From JASLEW01 sp035544895 (lineage in GTDB: Bacteria > Acidobacteriota > Thermoanaerobaculia > Multivoradales > UBA5704): a DNA stretch of 64,000 nucleotides. The notes beneath the pieces were generated by a model that saw only the letters and a list, made by a program, of their open reading frames with translations, searched no databases and had not been told where the DNA came from. Position numbers and translations under genes: made by a program. The stretch covers positions 1 through 64,000 of the forward strand of contig DASZZM010000043.1 in assembly GCA_035544895.1 (NCBI GenBank), given 5' to 3'. Each line of letters starts with the position of its first letter. Positions within the stretch are counted from its first letter, which is position 1. Below are positions 55,319-64,000 of the stretch, one piece after another.

Positions 55319-56479
55319 ATGCCCGAGCACCTCTCCTTCTTCGGTCGTACCAATTTCCGCGGCAACCGCCGCCTCTTCGGCGTGCAGCGCGCCGACCGGC
55401 GAAGTCATATGTATGTGATCGGAAAGACCGGCACCGGCAAGTCCACACTTCTTGAGACGCTTCTGCGCCAGGATATCGGCAATGGCGACGGCTGCGCGGT
55501 CGTGGACCCGCACGGCGATCTCGTGGAGCGGTTGCATTCCTGGATTCCCGACCGGCGTCGATCGGAGGTGGTGCTCTTCAACCCGGCCGCCGGCGATGGC
55601 ATCGGCTTCAACCCGCTCGCCGCTGTCCCTCCCGCCAAGCGCTCGCTTGCTGTTGCCGGCCTTGTGGAAGTGTTCAAGAAGACCTGGCTCGACTCCTGGG
55701 GGCCAAGGGTGGAGCATCTTCTACGCAATGCTCTCTTCGCGCTCCTCGAACAGCCGGAGGCGTCCCTTAGCGACATCGGTCGTCTCCTGCATGATCCCGG
55801 CTATCGTGAGCGGGCCGTGGAGCGGGTCACGAACAAGGCGGTGCGGTCCTTCTGGAAGGACGAGTACGAAGGGTACTCGAAGAGCCTGCGGGCTCTGGTC
55901 GTTGCGCCCTTGGAAAACAAGCTCGGAGCCTTCCTCACCGATCCCAAGATGCGGTCTGTCTTGGCGGAAGGCAGGCAGAGCCTCGATCTCCGGCGCATCA
56001 TAGACGAGGGGCAGGTGCTCCTCGTGAATCTCTCCAAGGGCAGGCTCGGCGAAGGGCCGGCCATGCTCCTCGGGTCCCTTCTTGTCGCACACATCTCCTT
56101 GCATGGCCTGGCGCGAGCGGAGCTGCCGGAGGAGCGCCGCCGGGACTTCTTCCTCTATCTCGATGAGTTCCAGACCTTCGCCACCAAGAACCTGACCGCC
56201 ATGCTCTCGGAACTCAGAAAGTACCGGGTCTCCCTTGTCCTCGCCAATCAGTACCTGGACCAGCTCGACCCGGAGATCCGGCATGCGATCCTCGGGAACG
56301 TAGGGACGCTCATCACCTTCCGGGTGGGGCCGACCGATGCCCGGATATTGGCGCAGGAGTTCGCCCCAGAGTTCGAGGCTTCCGATCTCACCAACCTCCC
56401 AAACCACGAGATCTATGTGCGGCTCATGGTGGACGGGTCAGTGACGCGGCCCTTCAGCGGCGAGACGGTGAAGCTGTAG
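55319..56479 (+). CDS. Type IV coupling protein/HerA-like ATPase
   Basis: A 386-residue ATPase: Walker A VIGKTGTGKSTLLETLL (about 34-50), Walker B FFLYLDEFQTFATKN, sensor ANQYLDQLD and a C-terminal ETVKL. The family (TraD/VirD4, DUF87/TraG-D C) feeds DNA to a conjugation or packaging channel. No N-terminal membrane helices are seen, unlike VirD4, so it may be a cytosolic pump or need a partner. A copy of its last codons lies at 58,757-58,786. Confidence 0.82.
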   Translation: MPEHLSFFGRTNFRGNRRLFGVQRADRRSHMYVIGKTGTGKSTLLETLLRQDIGNGDGCAVVDPHGDLVERLHSWIPDRRRSEVVLFNPAAGDGIGFNPLAAVPPAKRSLAVAGLVEVFKKTWLDSWGPRVEHLLRNALFALLEQPEASLSDIGRLLHDPGYRERAVERVTNKAVRSFWKDEYEGYSKSLRALVVAPLENKLGAFLTDPKMRSVLAEGRQSLDLRRIIDEGQVLLVNLSKGRLGEGPAMLLGSLLVAHISLHGLARAELPEERRRDFFLYLDEFQTFATKNLTAMLSELRKYRVSLVLANQYLDQLDPEIRHAILGNVGTLITFRVGPTDARILAQEFAPEFEASDLTNLPNHEIYVRLMVDGSVTRPFSGETVKL

Positions 56480-56501
56480 AGAGTAGTCTACTGCGGCTAT
56501 C

Positions 56502-58097
56502 TTACTGGTGCGCCTTTTGAGCCTTGGGCGGTGCGATCTTAAGAAGCTTTCCCCTCAGCGCGGTGACCTCGGGGTCCGATGGGCAAAGACCAAATGCTTT
56601 GTTAATGCTTTCCCGTGCGGCTGGCTTTAGCCCAAGGCCATCGAACGCCCTCGCCTGTTCAACAAGAGCGTCCTCATCAGTCGGGTTAATCCTCAATGCT
56701 ACGCCCAAAGCGTCCAGCGCTTCCTGATATCTCTTAAGCTTGTTGAGAACCTGACCCTTGTCGAACCAAGCATCTCCGTAGTCGGGGCTGAGCTGTATGG
56801 CCGTATCGAACGCGACAAGCGCGTTGTCAAAATCGCCGCCGATCTGCATTGCGTCGCCGAGGTTGTTCCACGCCTCGGGGTCCTTTGGACTCACGCTAAT
56901 CATATGCTCATAAATCGCTTTGGCCTCATTAAGGCGCTTCAACCGCTTCAGCGCCGTCCCTCGGTTCAGCAGCGCATCCGCGTGATCTGGTTTTAGGCGG
57001 AGCGCCGCGTCGGCGGCTTTCAGTCCGTCCTCTGGCCGTTTCAAACTTACATAAATTACGGCGAGGTTGTTCCAATAATTGGGGTTACGTGGTTCGGCCT
57101 TGAGGGCTACTCGCAAGGCGGCGATGGCATCTTCAAGAAAGGGCTTCGCCTTTTCCATTTGGCACGCGAGAACGAGGCGCTGGCCCATCAGGATCAAGAC
57201 GGCCCCTGTCTCACCCCACCCAACCGCGCTCGCTGGATCGTCATTCGTGGCGTCTTTGCATGCAGCGCGTGCGAGGTCCAGGCGACTCAGATAGCGGAGG
57301 GACCGGCATCTGAGCGCCGATGCATCGCCAAAATGAGGCAGGATAGCGAGCGCCGTGTTCGCCTCATGGAGCGCGTCGGTATGTCTCTTAAGCCGAGATA
57401 AGGCGATTCCTTTGTAGAGGTGAGTCTCAGCGATCACGCGCTCAAGCTTGCTCATCTCAATCAGCGCTTTGTCGAAGAGGTCGCGCGCCTCCTCGAGCTT
57501 GTTTTGAGCGAGAGCGCTTTGCGCGAGCGCCCAAGGATCAACCTCCTTGGTGAGCGCGACGCCCCGTGCTACGGCGTCGAGATCAGGGGTAATGCGAACG
57601 CCACCATACTCTCTGTTGAATACTTTGAGGGCTTCGAGATCGTGCGACGAAAGCCGGGGAGGAGGTTCGAGAAAAGCAGTGACCACTAGGATGCAACAGT
57701 ATGCACCACCGAGAATGCGCAGTGCCGTGCGAGACGACTCAGCGCTGCTGAAGCTCAGCAGGAACAAGAAAAAGGTGATGACGGCACTCACCGCCGTCAG
57801 GACGTATTTCCATCGTGCCATACGTTGAAGTGCGAGGGGAGTGAGCCAGTCATACACAGGAGAGGTGAAGAGCAGCAGGGATACCCCAAAGAGGATCACA
57901 ACGACGAGAAGAGCGAGCAGGCGACGACTTGTTCTCACCGCCTTTACGAACCGCACGGCTTCTGCTTGAAGCAACGCCGGCATGCGTCGGGTGGTAGCCC
58001 AAAGCACGCGGATGATCCTCAGCGGCGCGGCCAAGAGGCGCCGCGGTGTGCGCGGGCCGCTCGGCGGCGGCACATTGCTCTGATCGTGTTCAGTCAT
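56502..58097 (-). CDS. Membrane protein with N-terminal helices and TPR repeats
   Basis: A 531-residue protein. Three membrane helices lie at about 60-80, 97-118 and 124-145. From about 195 to 510 there are at least eight TPR units (EEARDLFDKALIEM, YWNNLAVIYVSLKRPEDGL, ADALLNRGTALKRLKRLNEA, AWNNLGDAMQIGGDFDNAL, AWFDKGQVLNKLKRYQEA). Repeats should lie in the cytoplasm and bind partners. It is opposite in strand to its neighbours and seems inserted between a coupling ATPase and the remnant of its second copy. Confidence 0.75.
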   Translation of the reverse strand: MTEHDQSNVPPPSGPRTPRRLLAAPLRIIRVLWATTRRMPALLQAEAVRFVKAVRTSRRLLALLVVVILFGVSLLLFTSPVYDWLTPLALQRMARWKYVLTAVSAVITFFLFLLSFSSAESSRTALRILGGAYCCILVVTAFLEPPPRLSSHDLEALKVFNREYGGVRITPDLDAVARGVALTKEVDPWALAQSALAQNKLEEARDLFDKALIEMSKLERVIAETHLYKGIALSRLKRHTDALHEANTALAILPHFGDASALRCRSLRYLSRLDLARAACKDATNDDPASAVGWGETGAVLILMGQRLVLACQMEKAKPFLEDAIAALRVALKAEPRNPNYWNNLAVIYVSLKRPEDGLKAADAALRLKPDHADALLNRGTALKRLKRLNEAKAIYEHMISVSPKDPEAWNNLGDAMQIGGDFDNALVAFDTAIQLSPDYGDAWFDKGQVLNKLKRYQEALDALGVALRINPTDEDALVEQARAFDGLGLKPAARESINKAFGLCPSDPEVTALRGKLLKIAPPKAQKAHQ

Positions 58098-58255
58098 CAC
58101 TTCGCCTTTCCGGTATCGCCTTGCCAGATCAGATAATCAGTGGTAGAAGATGGAGAGTCCATTCTGACCTAGAGCCTCCAATCGAGGAGGCAGGAGACAG
58201 AGCTTCCAGCTTGGGCTGGGGCGCTGTCACTCTGCTTCGCGAAAGGAGGCGCATC

Positions 58256-58426
58256 ATGAGTGATTCTACTGCCCGGAGTGCACTGGATGCCCAGAGCCGG
58301 CATTGTTCGTGTTGCGGGCAGCGGCTCGATGCCGAACGCCGCTTGCGATGGGTGAACGTCCTCGCGGCGACACTCATCGTGGTCAACCTGATCATCGCCC
58401 TGATCGACAGGTTGATCCAGAACTGA
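58256..58426 (+). CDS. Small CxxC-plus-membrane-helix protein
   Basis: A 56-residue protein starting at the ATG after AAAGGAGG, five bases upstream. CSCCGQRLD gives a CxxC zinc knuckle; WVNVLAATLIVVNLIIALID is one membrane helix. Likely a small regulator or anchor; no family is recognised. Confidence 0.55.
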   Translation: MSDSTARSALDAQSRHCSCCGQRLDAERRLRWVNVLAATLIVVNLIIALIDRLIQN

Positions 58427-58472
58427 GAGGCGAAGCGGCGCGAAGTGGTTCATACCTGTATAGAAACAAGTC

Positions 58473-58509
58473 GGCCCCGGAGGATCTTCGGGGCCTGTCT
58501 GTCTTCTTT
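58473..58509 (+). terminator. Terminator of the small membrane protein gene
   Basis: GGCCCCG (58,473-58,479) pairs with CGGGGCC (58,489-58,495), nine-base loop, followed by the T-rich TGTCTGTCTTCTTT. Confidence 0.6.
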
Positions 58510-58756
58510 AAGATATTCCTGTCCTCCATCGCCACAACCTAGCATACCAAGAGGAAGTTGACCCAAGAGCCACGTCGAGAAGCCCTGTCCGCACCAGGGA
58601 GGGCGTCAAGAGATCTGCGGCTAGACCTCCACGCCGAGGCGCTACGCGATGCTCCGGCTTCTTGCGACCTACGGCAACGAGATCTCTACCTTCCATCTCC
58701 CGGAAGGCGACGCCTGCCTGAGTCCGTCTAATGGTGGAGGAGGCGGTGGCGCGGCC

Positions 58757-58786
58757 CCGTTCAGCGGGGAGACGGTGAAGCTGTAG
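58757..58786 (+). pseudogene. 3' end of a lost second coupling-ATPase gene
   Basis: These bases encode PFSGETVKL and stop, nearly the same as the last codons of the ATPase ending at 56,479. The ~230 bases before them (from 58,510) hold no matching coding sequence. It is what remains of a duplicate after deletion, or the product of recombination through repeated 3' ends. Confidence 0.55.
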
Positions 58787-58819
58787 GAGGGCCACGCGGG
58801 TCCGGTCAGGGTACCCGCA

Positions 58820-61800
58820 CTACCTCTGCGCCATCTGAACCTGGTACTTCGCTGCCTCGTCTCTTCGACCCAAATCCAGATAGAAGGCGCGAACTCTCTT
58901 CGTGGCCTCGCGCGTCTGGAACGAATGCTCGCCGTTGATCCTTCGCAGGTCGGACAGGGAACGCAATAGCAGTCGCTCTGCCCCCTGCGTTTCCCCAAGC
59001 TTCCCGAGTGCAGCCCCGATCAAGCTGTCGGCGGCTGCAAGTCTCCAACTATCTGGCGGTAGCTTTGCCGCCATAGTCGCTCGTGCTTGCCGCGCTTCGG
59101 ATAGCGCGCGTCGACCGTCGCCTTCGGCGAGGAGAAGCCTGGCCTCGGCGATCCGGGCATATCCTGCAAGCCAGGCGGCTGGGCCTACCACTGACTTCGA
59201 GAGCGAGACTGCCTCGGTAGCGAAAGGACGGGCCTTCGTAAGGTCGCCTGTCAGCATGTAGAGACCCGCCAAATTGATCAAGGCGTTCACTGCCTCTATG
59301 CACTTCCCGCCGGCGATGCCACGCGATACCTGAAGGGCCTCTCGAAACTGCACCTCAGCCGTGCGCAAATCGCCTCGATCCCTCGCGACGCTCCCAAGAT
59401 TGCCGAGGAGCCCGGCCACAGGCCGGCTGTTTCTTCCGAGAAGCGCCGTAAAGAGCGCAAGCGCCTCCTCGTAGCGCGTTTGTGATTCGTTGTATCTGCC
59501 CTCCTCCTCATACAGAAACGCCAGATTATTCAACGTGACGCCTATGTTGGGATGACCCTTGGGCAGCGTGGCCCGTTGCGCGGCAAGCACCTCACGGAGC
59601 ATGGGCTCGGCCTGGTCGTACTGGCGCAGCTGTACTAAGGCCGATGCTAGCTGGTTGCGAGTCATTAGTAGCTCGGCATGAGTCGGCGGGAGCCTCTTTT
59701 GCAGAATGGTCAAGGCTTGCCGGAACTGCTCGACCGCGTCCGCAAACTGCCCCTGTGTCGCAGCGAGGGCCGCGAGATTGTGGAGGGTAATCGCGCAGAC
59801 ACGACTCTCCGGCCCGAGCGTTGCACGCTCGACATCGAGCGCGCGCAGAAATAACGTGCGGGCTCCCGCATAGTCGCCGCGCTTGTAGAGCAGGGTGCCG
59901 AGTGTGTCCATGATCATGCCGACGTGGGGATTCCGCGGATCGGGCAGTTTCTCGGCATACGCGAGCGCTTGTCGGAGGAACGCCTCGGCATCGGCATCTC
60001 GATCCTTGAGGTCAAAGCTCCTTCCCAGACCGAGAAGCGAGGACGCGATCTCTAGGAAGCTGCCAGGTGCGCCACGGAGCAGGGTGAGAGCGGTTTCGGA
60101 GAGTTGGCGGGCCGACTCATGGTCGCCGAGGTTGAGCTGGTTTGCGGCGCGGGCCAGAAGGATGCGTGCATGAAGCGTCGGGTCGCCTTGGCTCGGGAGC
60201 TTACTGACAATCGCTTCGGCCTCGCTCAGCACGGCCTCAGATTCCTTGAAGCGGCCCAGGTCTGTGAGAACTCCTCCGAAGCGCTGGAGGGTTTCGGCAA
60301 GAGCTTGGTCCCGCGGTCCGCGGCGCTGGAAGGCCAGGGCTCTCGCAAGAAGCTCCTGCCCTCTCACGTCGTTCCCGCGGGCCGCAAAGATTTCGCCAAG
60401 GACGCTTTGGAGCGACGCCTTGAGATCAGGCTGGTTATGCAAGCTGGTTTCAATGCTGCGGGTGGACTGATCCAGCATCTCGTCCACCGATGCCTCGGGA
60501 GCGCCGCTCGGGTCGAAGGGGTTCGTCCGGCGAAGAAGATCGACCACGAACCGGTTGACCTGGCGGGTACGCTCGGCCTGGGCCGAAGCGTGTCGTTCGC
60601 CGAGGACGGCGCGCCGGTATTCGCGCAGCCATATGCCGAGCGACCCAAGGATGAGCAGGACGAAGACCGCTGCGACCACGGCCGCGCTGCGCCGCCGCTT
60701 GAGGAGCCTTGAGAGGCGGTAGAGGCGCGCATTGCCGCGCGCCAGAACTGGCCGGTCGACGAGATGGCGTTCGATATCGGCGGCGAGGTCCGGGGCTGAT
60801 TGATACCGCTCGCCCGGCACTTTGCAGAGTGCTTTCTGGGTAACCGCGTCGAGATCGCCGCGGAGCTGCCGCGCGAGATCGGCGGCGTTCTTTGCCGGAG
60901 GCGTCGAGGAGATGCGCGGCTCCCCATCGCTGGTCGTCGTGACCGTCTCGCTCGGAAGGTTCGGCGCCTCATGCAAGATGGCGTCGCGCAACTCGCTCAC
61001 CGACCGTGCTCGCCGGTACGGCAGCCGGCCCGTAAGTAGTACCGCGAGAAGCACCCCGAGGGAGTAGACGTCGCTCAGGGTGGTGGTCTCTTCATGCCCG
61101 ACCTGCTCCGGGCTTGCGAAGGGCAAGGTGATGGGCGAGATCTCGCCAGGCGCGACGCCCCCGTCGACCTCCCGCGCGATCCCGAAGTCGAGAAGCTTCA
61201 GCTCACCAGTTGAGGTGACCAGGATGTTCTCGGGCTTCAGGTCGCAGTGAATGACGCCGCGCTGGTGCGCGTAGCCCACCGCAGCGCAAATCTTCTGGAC
61301 GAGGCGGAGGCGATCCGGCAGCGTGAGTGCACGGTGGTCGACGAAGGCGGTGATGGGCTCGCCGTCGATGAACTCGAAGACGAAGTACGGCAGGCCCTCC
61401 GCGGTTTCGCCGCTGTCGTGGAAGGTCACGATCGCAGGGTGTGACAGGCCGGCGAGGCGCTTGTCCTGGGAGATCGCAGCGGTGCGCGAGAAGAGCACCT
61501 TGATCGCCACCCGGCGGTCGTTGTTCTTCGTATCTCGCGCCTCGTAGACCGCACCCATGCCACCCCGGCCGACGCAGCGTGCGATCGTGAAGTGGTCAAT
61601 GCGGTCGCCTTCCGCGTAGTCTGGTTCGTCCCGGCGGTCGGACAGGCCGAGAAGGCTCGCGAGGGAGGAAGTGGGCAGAACTGGCGCATTGAGGAGCGCC
61701 TCGATCTCCCTCCGTAGCTCGGCATCGGCCCCACAGGCACCCTCGAGGAAACGTTCCCGCTCGCTCGGCGCAACCGCGATCGCCTCCTCGAAGATGCGTT

Positions 61801-61831
61801 TGACTTCAAGCCAGCGTTCAAATCGCGGCAT
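58820..61831 (-). CDS. Ser/Thr protein kinase with C-terminal TPR domain
   Basis: A 1003-residue protein. An N-terminal ~70-residue segment (WLEVKRIFEEAIAVAPSERE) precedes the kinase domain (about 78-370): glycine loop VGRGGMGAVYEARD, VAIKVLF Lys, HCDLKPENILV catalytic loop, DFGIARE, ASPEQVGHEE. One membrane helix (about 385-405) follows, then TPR repeats to the end. The domain order is typical of Acidobacteriota/Planctomycetota kinases. The HRD Asp, Lys and Asn are all present (HCD variant), so it should be active. It is coupled to the ECF sigma gene, three bases upstream. Confidence 0.92.
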   Translation of the reverse strand: MPRFERWLEVKRIFEEAIAVAPSERERFLEGACGADAELRREIEALLNAPVLPTSSLASLLGLSDRRDEPDYAEGDRIDHFTIARCVGRGGMGAVYEARDTKNNDRRVAIKVLFSRTAAISQDKRLAGLSHPAIVTFHDSGETAEGLPYFVFEFIDGEPITAFVDHRALTLPDRLRLVQKICAAVGYAHQRGVIHCDLKPENILVTSTGELKLLDFGIAREVDGGVAPGEISPITLPFASPEQVGHEETTTLSDVYSLGVLLAVLLTGRLPYRRARSVSELRDAILHEAPNLPSETVTTTSDGEPRISSTPPAKNAADLARQLRGDLDAVTQKALCKVPGERYQSAPDLAADIERHLVDRPVLARGNARLYRLSRLLKRRRSAAVVAAVFVLLILGSLGIWLREYRRAVLGERHASAQAERTRQVNRFVVDLLRRTNPFDPSGAPEASVDEMLDQSTRSIETSLHNQPDLKASLQSVLGEIFAARGNDVRGQELLARALAFQRRGPRDQALAETLQRFGGVLTDLGRFKESEAVLSEAEAIVSKLPSQGDPTLHARILLARAANQLNLGDHESARQLSETALTLLRGAPGSFLEIASSLLGLGRSFDLKDRDADAEAFLRQALAYAEKLPDPRNPHVGMIMDTLGTLLYKRGDYAGARTLFLRALDVERATLGPESRVCAITLHNLAALAATQGQFADAVEQFRQALTILQKRLPPTHAELLMTRNQLASALVQLRQYDQAEPMLREVLAAQRATLPKGHPNIGVTLNNLAFLYEEEGRYNESQTRYEEALALFTALLGRNSRPVAGLLGNLGSVARDRGDLRTAEVQFREALQVSRGIAGGKCIEAVNALINLAGLYMLTGDLTKARPFATEAVSLSKSVVGPAAWLAGYARIAEARLLLAEGDGRRALSEARQARATMAAKLPPDSWRLAAADSLIGAALGKLGETQGAERLLLRSLSDLRRINGEHSFQTREATKRVRAFYLDLGRRDEAAKYQVQMAQR

Positions 61832-61833
61832 CT

Positions 61834-62406
61834 TCAGCCTTTCCGATCAATTGTCAAGAGGTGGGCCAGCAGCCGCCGGGCGATCTCCCACTGGCTCCGT
61901 AGCTTCCTGCGGGAGATGCCGAGGAGTTCGGCGGTCTCCCGCTCGCTCCGCCCGTCGAAAACTCGGAGCCGAATGAGCGTCGCGAGCTCCGGGTCCTCTG
62001 CTTCGATCCGAGCCAGGATCTCGAAGACCTCGACCAACTCCGGCCCCTCGCGCTCCTCGGGGATCTGTACGCTTTCAGGATCGACGTGTTTGGCGTGGCC
62101 GCCCCGGATCTGAGCCCCTTCTCGGCGCAGGTGGCTTACCGCGACGCTCCGAATCGCCTTATGTGCATAGGCGAAAAACTGCTGACGGCTGCCCAGGTCG
62201 GGGTGACGCTCCGCAAGATCGAGATACAGCTCGTGGAGGAGCACAGTGGGCGTCAGGGAGTCGCGGGGCGGCAGCTTGCCGAGCCGCCGCTCGCACATGC
62301 GGTACAGGGTGCTGTGGAGCAGCCCGAAGAGCTGGTCGAGGCCCTCGCGGTTCCCTTCGCGCAGCAGGCGCAAGGGCTCGGCGATGGAGAGATCCTCTTC
62401 AGCCAT
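61834..62406 (-). CDS. ECF sigma factor, Sig-70_X6 type, paired with the kinase
   Basis: A 190-residue sigma factor from the ATG at 62,406 (an in-frame GTG at 62,439 would add 11). Region 2 is LLHSTLYRMCERRLGKLP, TVLLHELYLDLAERHPDL and RQQFFAYAHKAIRSVAVSHL; region 4 is GRSERETAELLGISRRKLRS. This group has no anti-sigma partner and is usually encoded with a Ser/Thr kinase that phosphorylates it. The kinase start overlaps its end nearly. Confidence 0.9.
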   Translation of the reverse strand: MAEEDLSIAEPLRLLREGNREGLDQLFGLLHSTLYRMCERRLGKLPPRDSLTPTVLLHELYLDLAERHPDLGSRQQFFAYAHKAIRSVAVSHLRREGAQIRGGHAKHVDPESVQIPEEREGPELVEVFEILARIEAEDPELATLIRLRVFDGRSERETAELLGISRRKLRSQWEIARRLLAHLLTIDRKG

Positions 62407-62488
62407 AAACGCTTTCGCCGCGCTCTTTAGCACCTTCACCCTGAAGCAGATTGAAAGACTATACCACTCCTCATCTCACCCGATGCTG

Positions 62489-62738
62489 TAAGCGCAAATG
62501 AGAGGTGGAGTGGTTCCAGGCCGGCGGGCCGCGCTCCCGAGATGGACCCGCCCACATCCGCCTGGCTGGACCAAAACGCCCGTTCCTTGCGCCTGTATGT
62601 CCAGGGAGGAGCATGTGGCGCCGCCGATCCGCACCTTGGAACTCACCCTTTGGCTCCGGTGCGGTGTCTTCCCTTGCCGAGGTTCCCCAACCGCGGTACG
62701 CGGCTTGCCCGGACCAAAACGCTCATCGTTTGCGCTTA
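62489..62738. repeat. MITE-like element with inverted ends and internal repeat
   Basis: The left end TAAGCGCAAATGAG (62,489-62,502) and right end CTCATCGTTTGCGCTTA (62,722-62,738) are inverted, differing by three bases. Internally GGACCAAAACGC occurs at 62,568 and 62,711, within a longer imperfect repeat (~35 bases). No coding frame is convincing. It lies between divergent genes (sigma factor and secreted protein) and would carry their promoters. Confidence 0.5.
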
Positions 62739-62824
62739 TAACTGAGTAGAGGCAGGCAGGCGGTGCTTGAGAAGCAGGTGGACGATCTCTTCGGTATGTT
62801 AAACTGAATGCGAAAGGACTATCC

Positions 62825-63712
62825 ATGACCCCCGACCGATTCGTGACCACATCCCGATCGCGGAAGCATCTCTATGGCGCCGCCGTCCTTGCACTTCTGA
62901 TCCTGGGCAGCGTCGCGGCCATCGCGACAGCGCCGCGGGATCTCACCTGGAGCGTTCCGAGCGCGACACCTACCGTGGTGGCCGGCAACGCTCCGACCAC
63001 GACGACGGTCTCTCTGACCGCAGTGAACACTCTGCCCAATGCAGTGGTCCGTGTCTCACCATCTCTCGCAGGGCTGGTCTCTGTGTCTCCTTCGGACCTC
63101 TCCACGCTCCCGAAAGGGCGGACCGTCACGTTGACGCTCACCTCAAGCGCGCCCGCGTCCAGCACGCCCGGCGTCGTCCAGGGCTCTATCCAGATAGAAA
63201 AGGAGAATCCGAATCACCAGCCATACGGCACTCCGCTGCCGGTGAACCTGCATATCACTTGGCCCGCTGTCACAACTCAAGGCGTAACTCTCACCTATCC
63301 ACCAACCTGGACCTTGGATCAGCAGTCCCCGAGCCTCGGCGGGCCAGTCGAGGTGCGCACTTTTGCACAATACGCGCACGGAGGTGTTCGTCCGCATGGA
63401 GGCGCGACGATCGACGTCACCCGCACGCCTCTACCTCAAGAGCCCCTCGCCACCACGATCGCAGCGGACCTCAGCGGTGCGACCATCGATGCCACCAGTA
63501 ACCAGCAGGTTGCGGGGGCGTCCGCGACGCGCGTCTCATATCACGATAGCTACACACCCGTATCGCAGGAGAGCGGGGTAACCGTCTATGTTCCGGTTGG
63601 CGTCTTCCTCTACAAGCTCTCCCTAGAATATGACCAGGGCGACCCCAACGAAGCGACCCTGCTTGCCACGTTCAACAACCTTCTGAACGCCGTGACTCTA
63701 GCAGCCAGCTAG
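62825..63712 (+). CDS. Secreted or membrane-anchored beta-sheet protein
   Basis: A 295-residue protein with an N-terminal signal anchor (about 18-35, YGAAVLALLILGSVAAIATA). Residues about 40-145 look like an Ig-like domain (TVVAGNAPTTTTVSLTAVNT; GRTVTLTLTSSAP); about 150-295 are a second sheet domain (LTYPPTWTLDQQSP; VPVGVFLYKLSLEYDQGD). Rich in Thr, Ser, Pro and Val; no enzymic motif. It is followed by a transglycosylase gene after 15 bases. Confidence 0.6.
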   Translation: MTPDRFVTTSRSRKHLYGAAVLALLILGSVAAIATAPRDLTWSVPSATPTVVAGNAPTTTTVSLTAVNTLPNAVVRVSPSLAGLVSVSPSDLSTLPKGRTVTLTLTSSAPASSTPGVVQGSIQIEKENPNHQPYGTPLPVNLHITWPAVTTQGVTLTYPPTWTLDQQSPSLGGPVEVRTFAQYAHGGVRPHGGATIDVTRTPLPQEPLATTIAADLSGATIDATSNQQVAGASATRVSYHDSYTPVSQESGVTVYVPVGVFLYKLSLEYDQGDPNEATLLATFNNLLNAVTLAAS

Positions 63713-63727
63713 AGCGAGGAGGACTCC

Positions 63728-64000
63728 GTGCGCATCCACGTTGTGGCCGCGAAAGCCACCAGCTTCCTTTTGTTTGCAGCACTGGTAACGCCTTGCTGCG
63801 TCGCAGCGCCCTGCATTACTGCGAGCCAGCTTCAAGGGGAGCTTCAAAACAGTGCTTCTTGGCTCGCCTCGCCGATGGCAGGAGATCCGAGCGTCGTCTC
63901 GGCCCTCATGAGCGCCGCCAGGTCTTACATGGTTGATCCCCGGCTTCTTCTGGCGATAGCCCGTCAGGAAACGAGCTATGGCGCCGAGATCTGTGGTGCC
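63728..64000 (+). CDS. Lytic transglycosylase-like protein, N-terminal part
   Basis: The gene starts with GTG at 63,728 after GAGGAGG and runs off the window. The 91 visible residues have a Sec signal (MRIHVVAAKATSFLLFAALV; CCVAAPC) and the motif LLLAIARQETSYGAEICGA, with the catalytic Glu of the SLT/goose-lysozyme fold (AIARQETSYG). In a conjugative element such enzymes open peptidoglycan for the type IV secretion channel (VirB1-like). The C-terminus is outside. Confidence 0.75.
   Translation, partial: MRIHVVAAKATSFLLFAALVTPCCVAAPCITASQLQGELQNSASWLASPMAGDPSVVSALMSAARSYMVDPRLLLAIARQETSYGAEICGA

Overview
The window is GC-rich bacterial DNA. Several features recall Acidobacteriota, perhaps a Thermoanaerobaculia-like lineage: paired ECF sigma factor and TPR-fused Ser/Thr kinase, FHA/pseudokinase/PP2C signalling proteins, a secreted protein ending in a PCRxxDTR...GYF domain, and a lipoprotein Cu/Zn superoxide dismutase. 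The taxonomic call is inference; no rRNA or tRNA gene was seen.

From 1 to about 26.7 kb lies an ordinary chromosomal backbone. It holds a cysteine-rich secreted peptide with a clean promoter, a pseudokinase overlapping an MscS-FHA channel, two acyl-CoA dehydrogenases, a secreted EXORDIUM-like protein with the remnant of a second copy beside it, rmuC, an aminotransferase, an FHA-GAF-PP2C phosphatase, guaB, secA, Cu/Zn SOD, pntAA-pntAB-pntB, a surface-glycan cluster (membrane glycosyltransferase, methyltransferase, methyltransferase-GT2 fusion, GDP-fucose synthase), a HAD purine 5'-nucleotidase and the 3' third of comM. An ~85-bp hairpin-forming repeat occurs twice, in opposite orientations.

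comM stops abruptly at about 26,720, just before its conserved MNPCPCG codons. From there to the end of the window the content is accessory and looks like a mobile island or several nested ones. Its left part (27-38 kb) carries three Xre-type regulators, three large TPR-like proteins with an N-terminal H-x4-C-x2-C (or close) motif, and two small secreted peptides sharing a GSxI(D/N)PxG motif; one carries the 12-mer WAKEGSAINPDG twice. Next (40.9-44.4 kb) comes a four-gene ubiquitin-like conjugation operon: E2-like protein with a coiled coil, small ubiquitin-like protein, JAMM/JAB isopeptidase and ThiF/E1. It has a strong inverted repeat upstream and a terminator at its end.

From 44.9 to 64 kb follow a lipoprotein, hypothetical proteins of lower GC, a toxin-antitoxin pair, a large serine recombinase with its small partner, a DNA methyltransferase, a primase with Toprim and zinc-finger domains in reversed order, a helicase-like ATPase, a RuvC-like nuclease, a type IV coupling/HerA-like ATPase, a second TPR membrane protein, a 1003-residue Ser/Thr kinase with its ECF sigma factor, a MITE-like repeat, a secreted protein and a lytic transglycosylase cut by the window edge. 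Recombinase, primase, helicase, coupling ATPase and transglycosylase together suggest part of an integrative conjugative or mobilizable element whose right end is outside the window. The two best candidates for undescribed biology are the ubiquitin-like operon and the Xre/TPR/secreted-peptide cluster.
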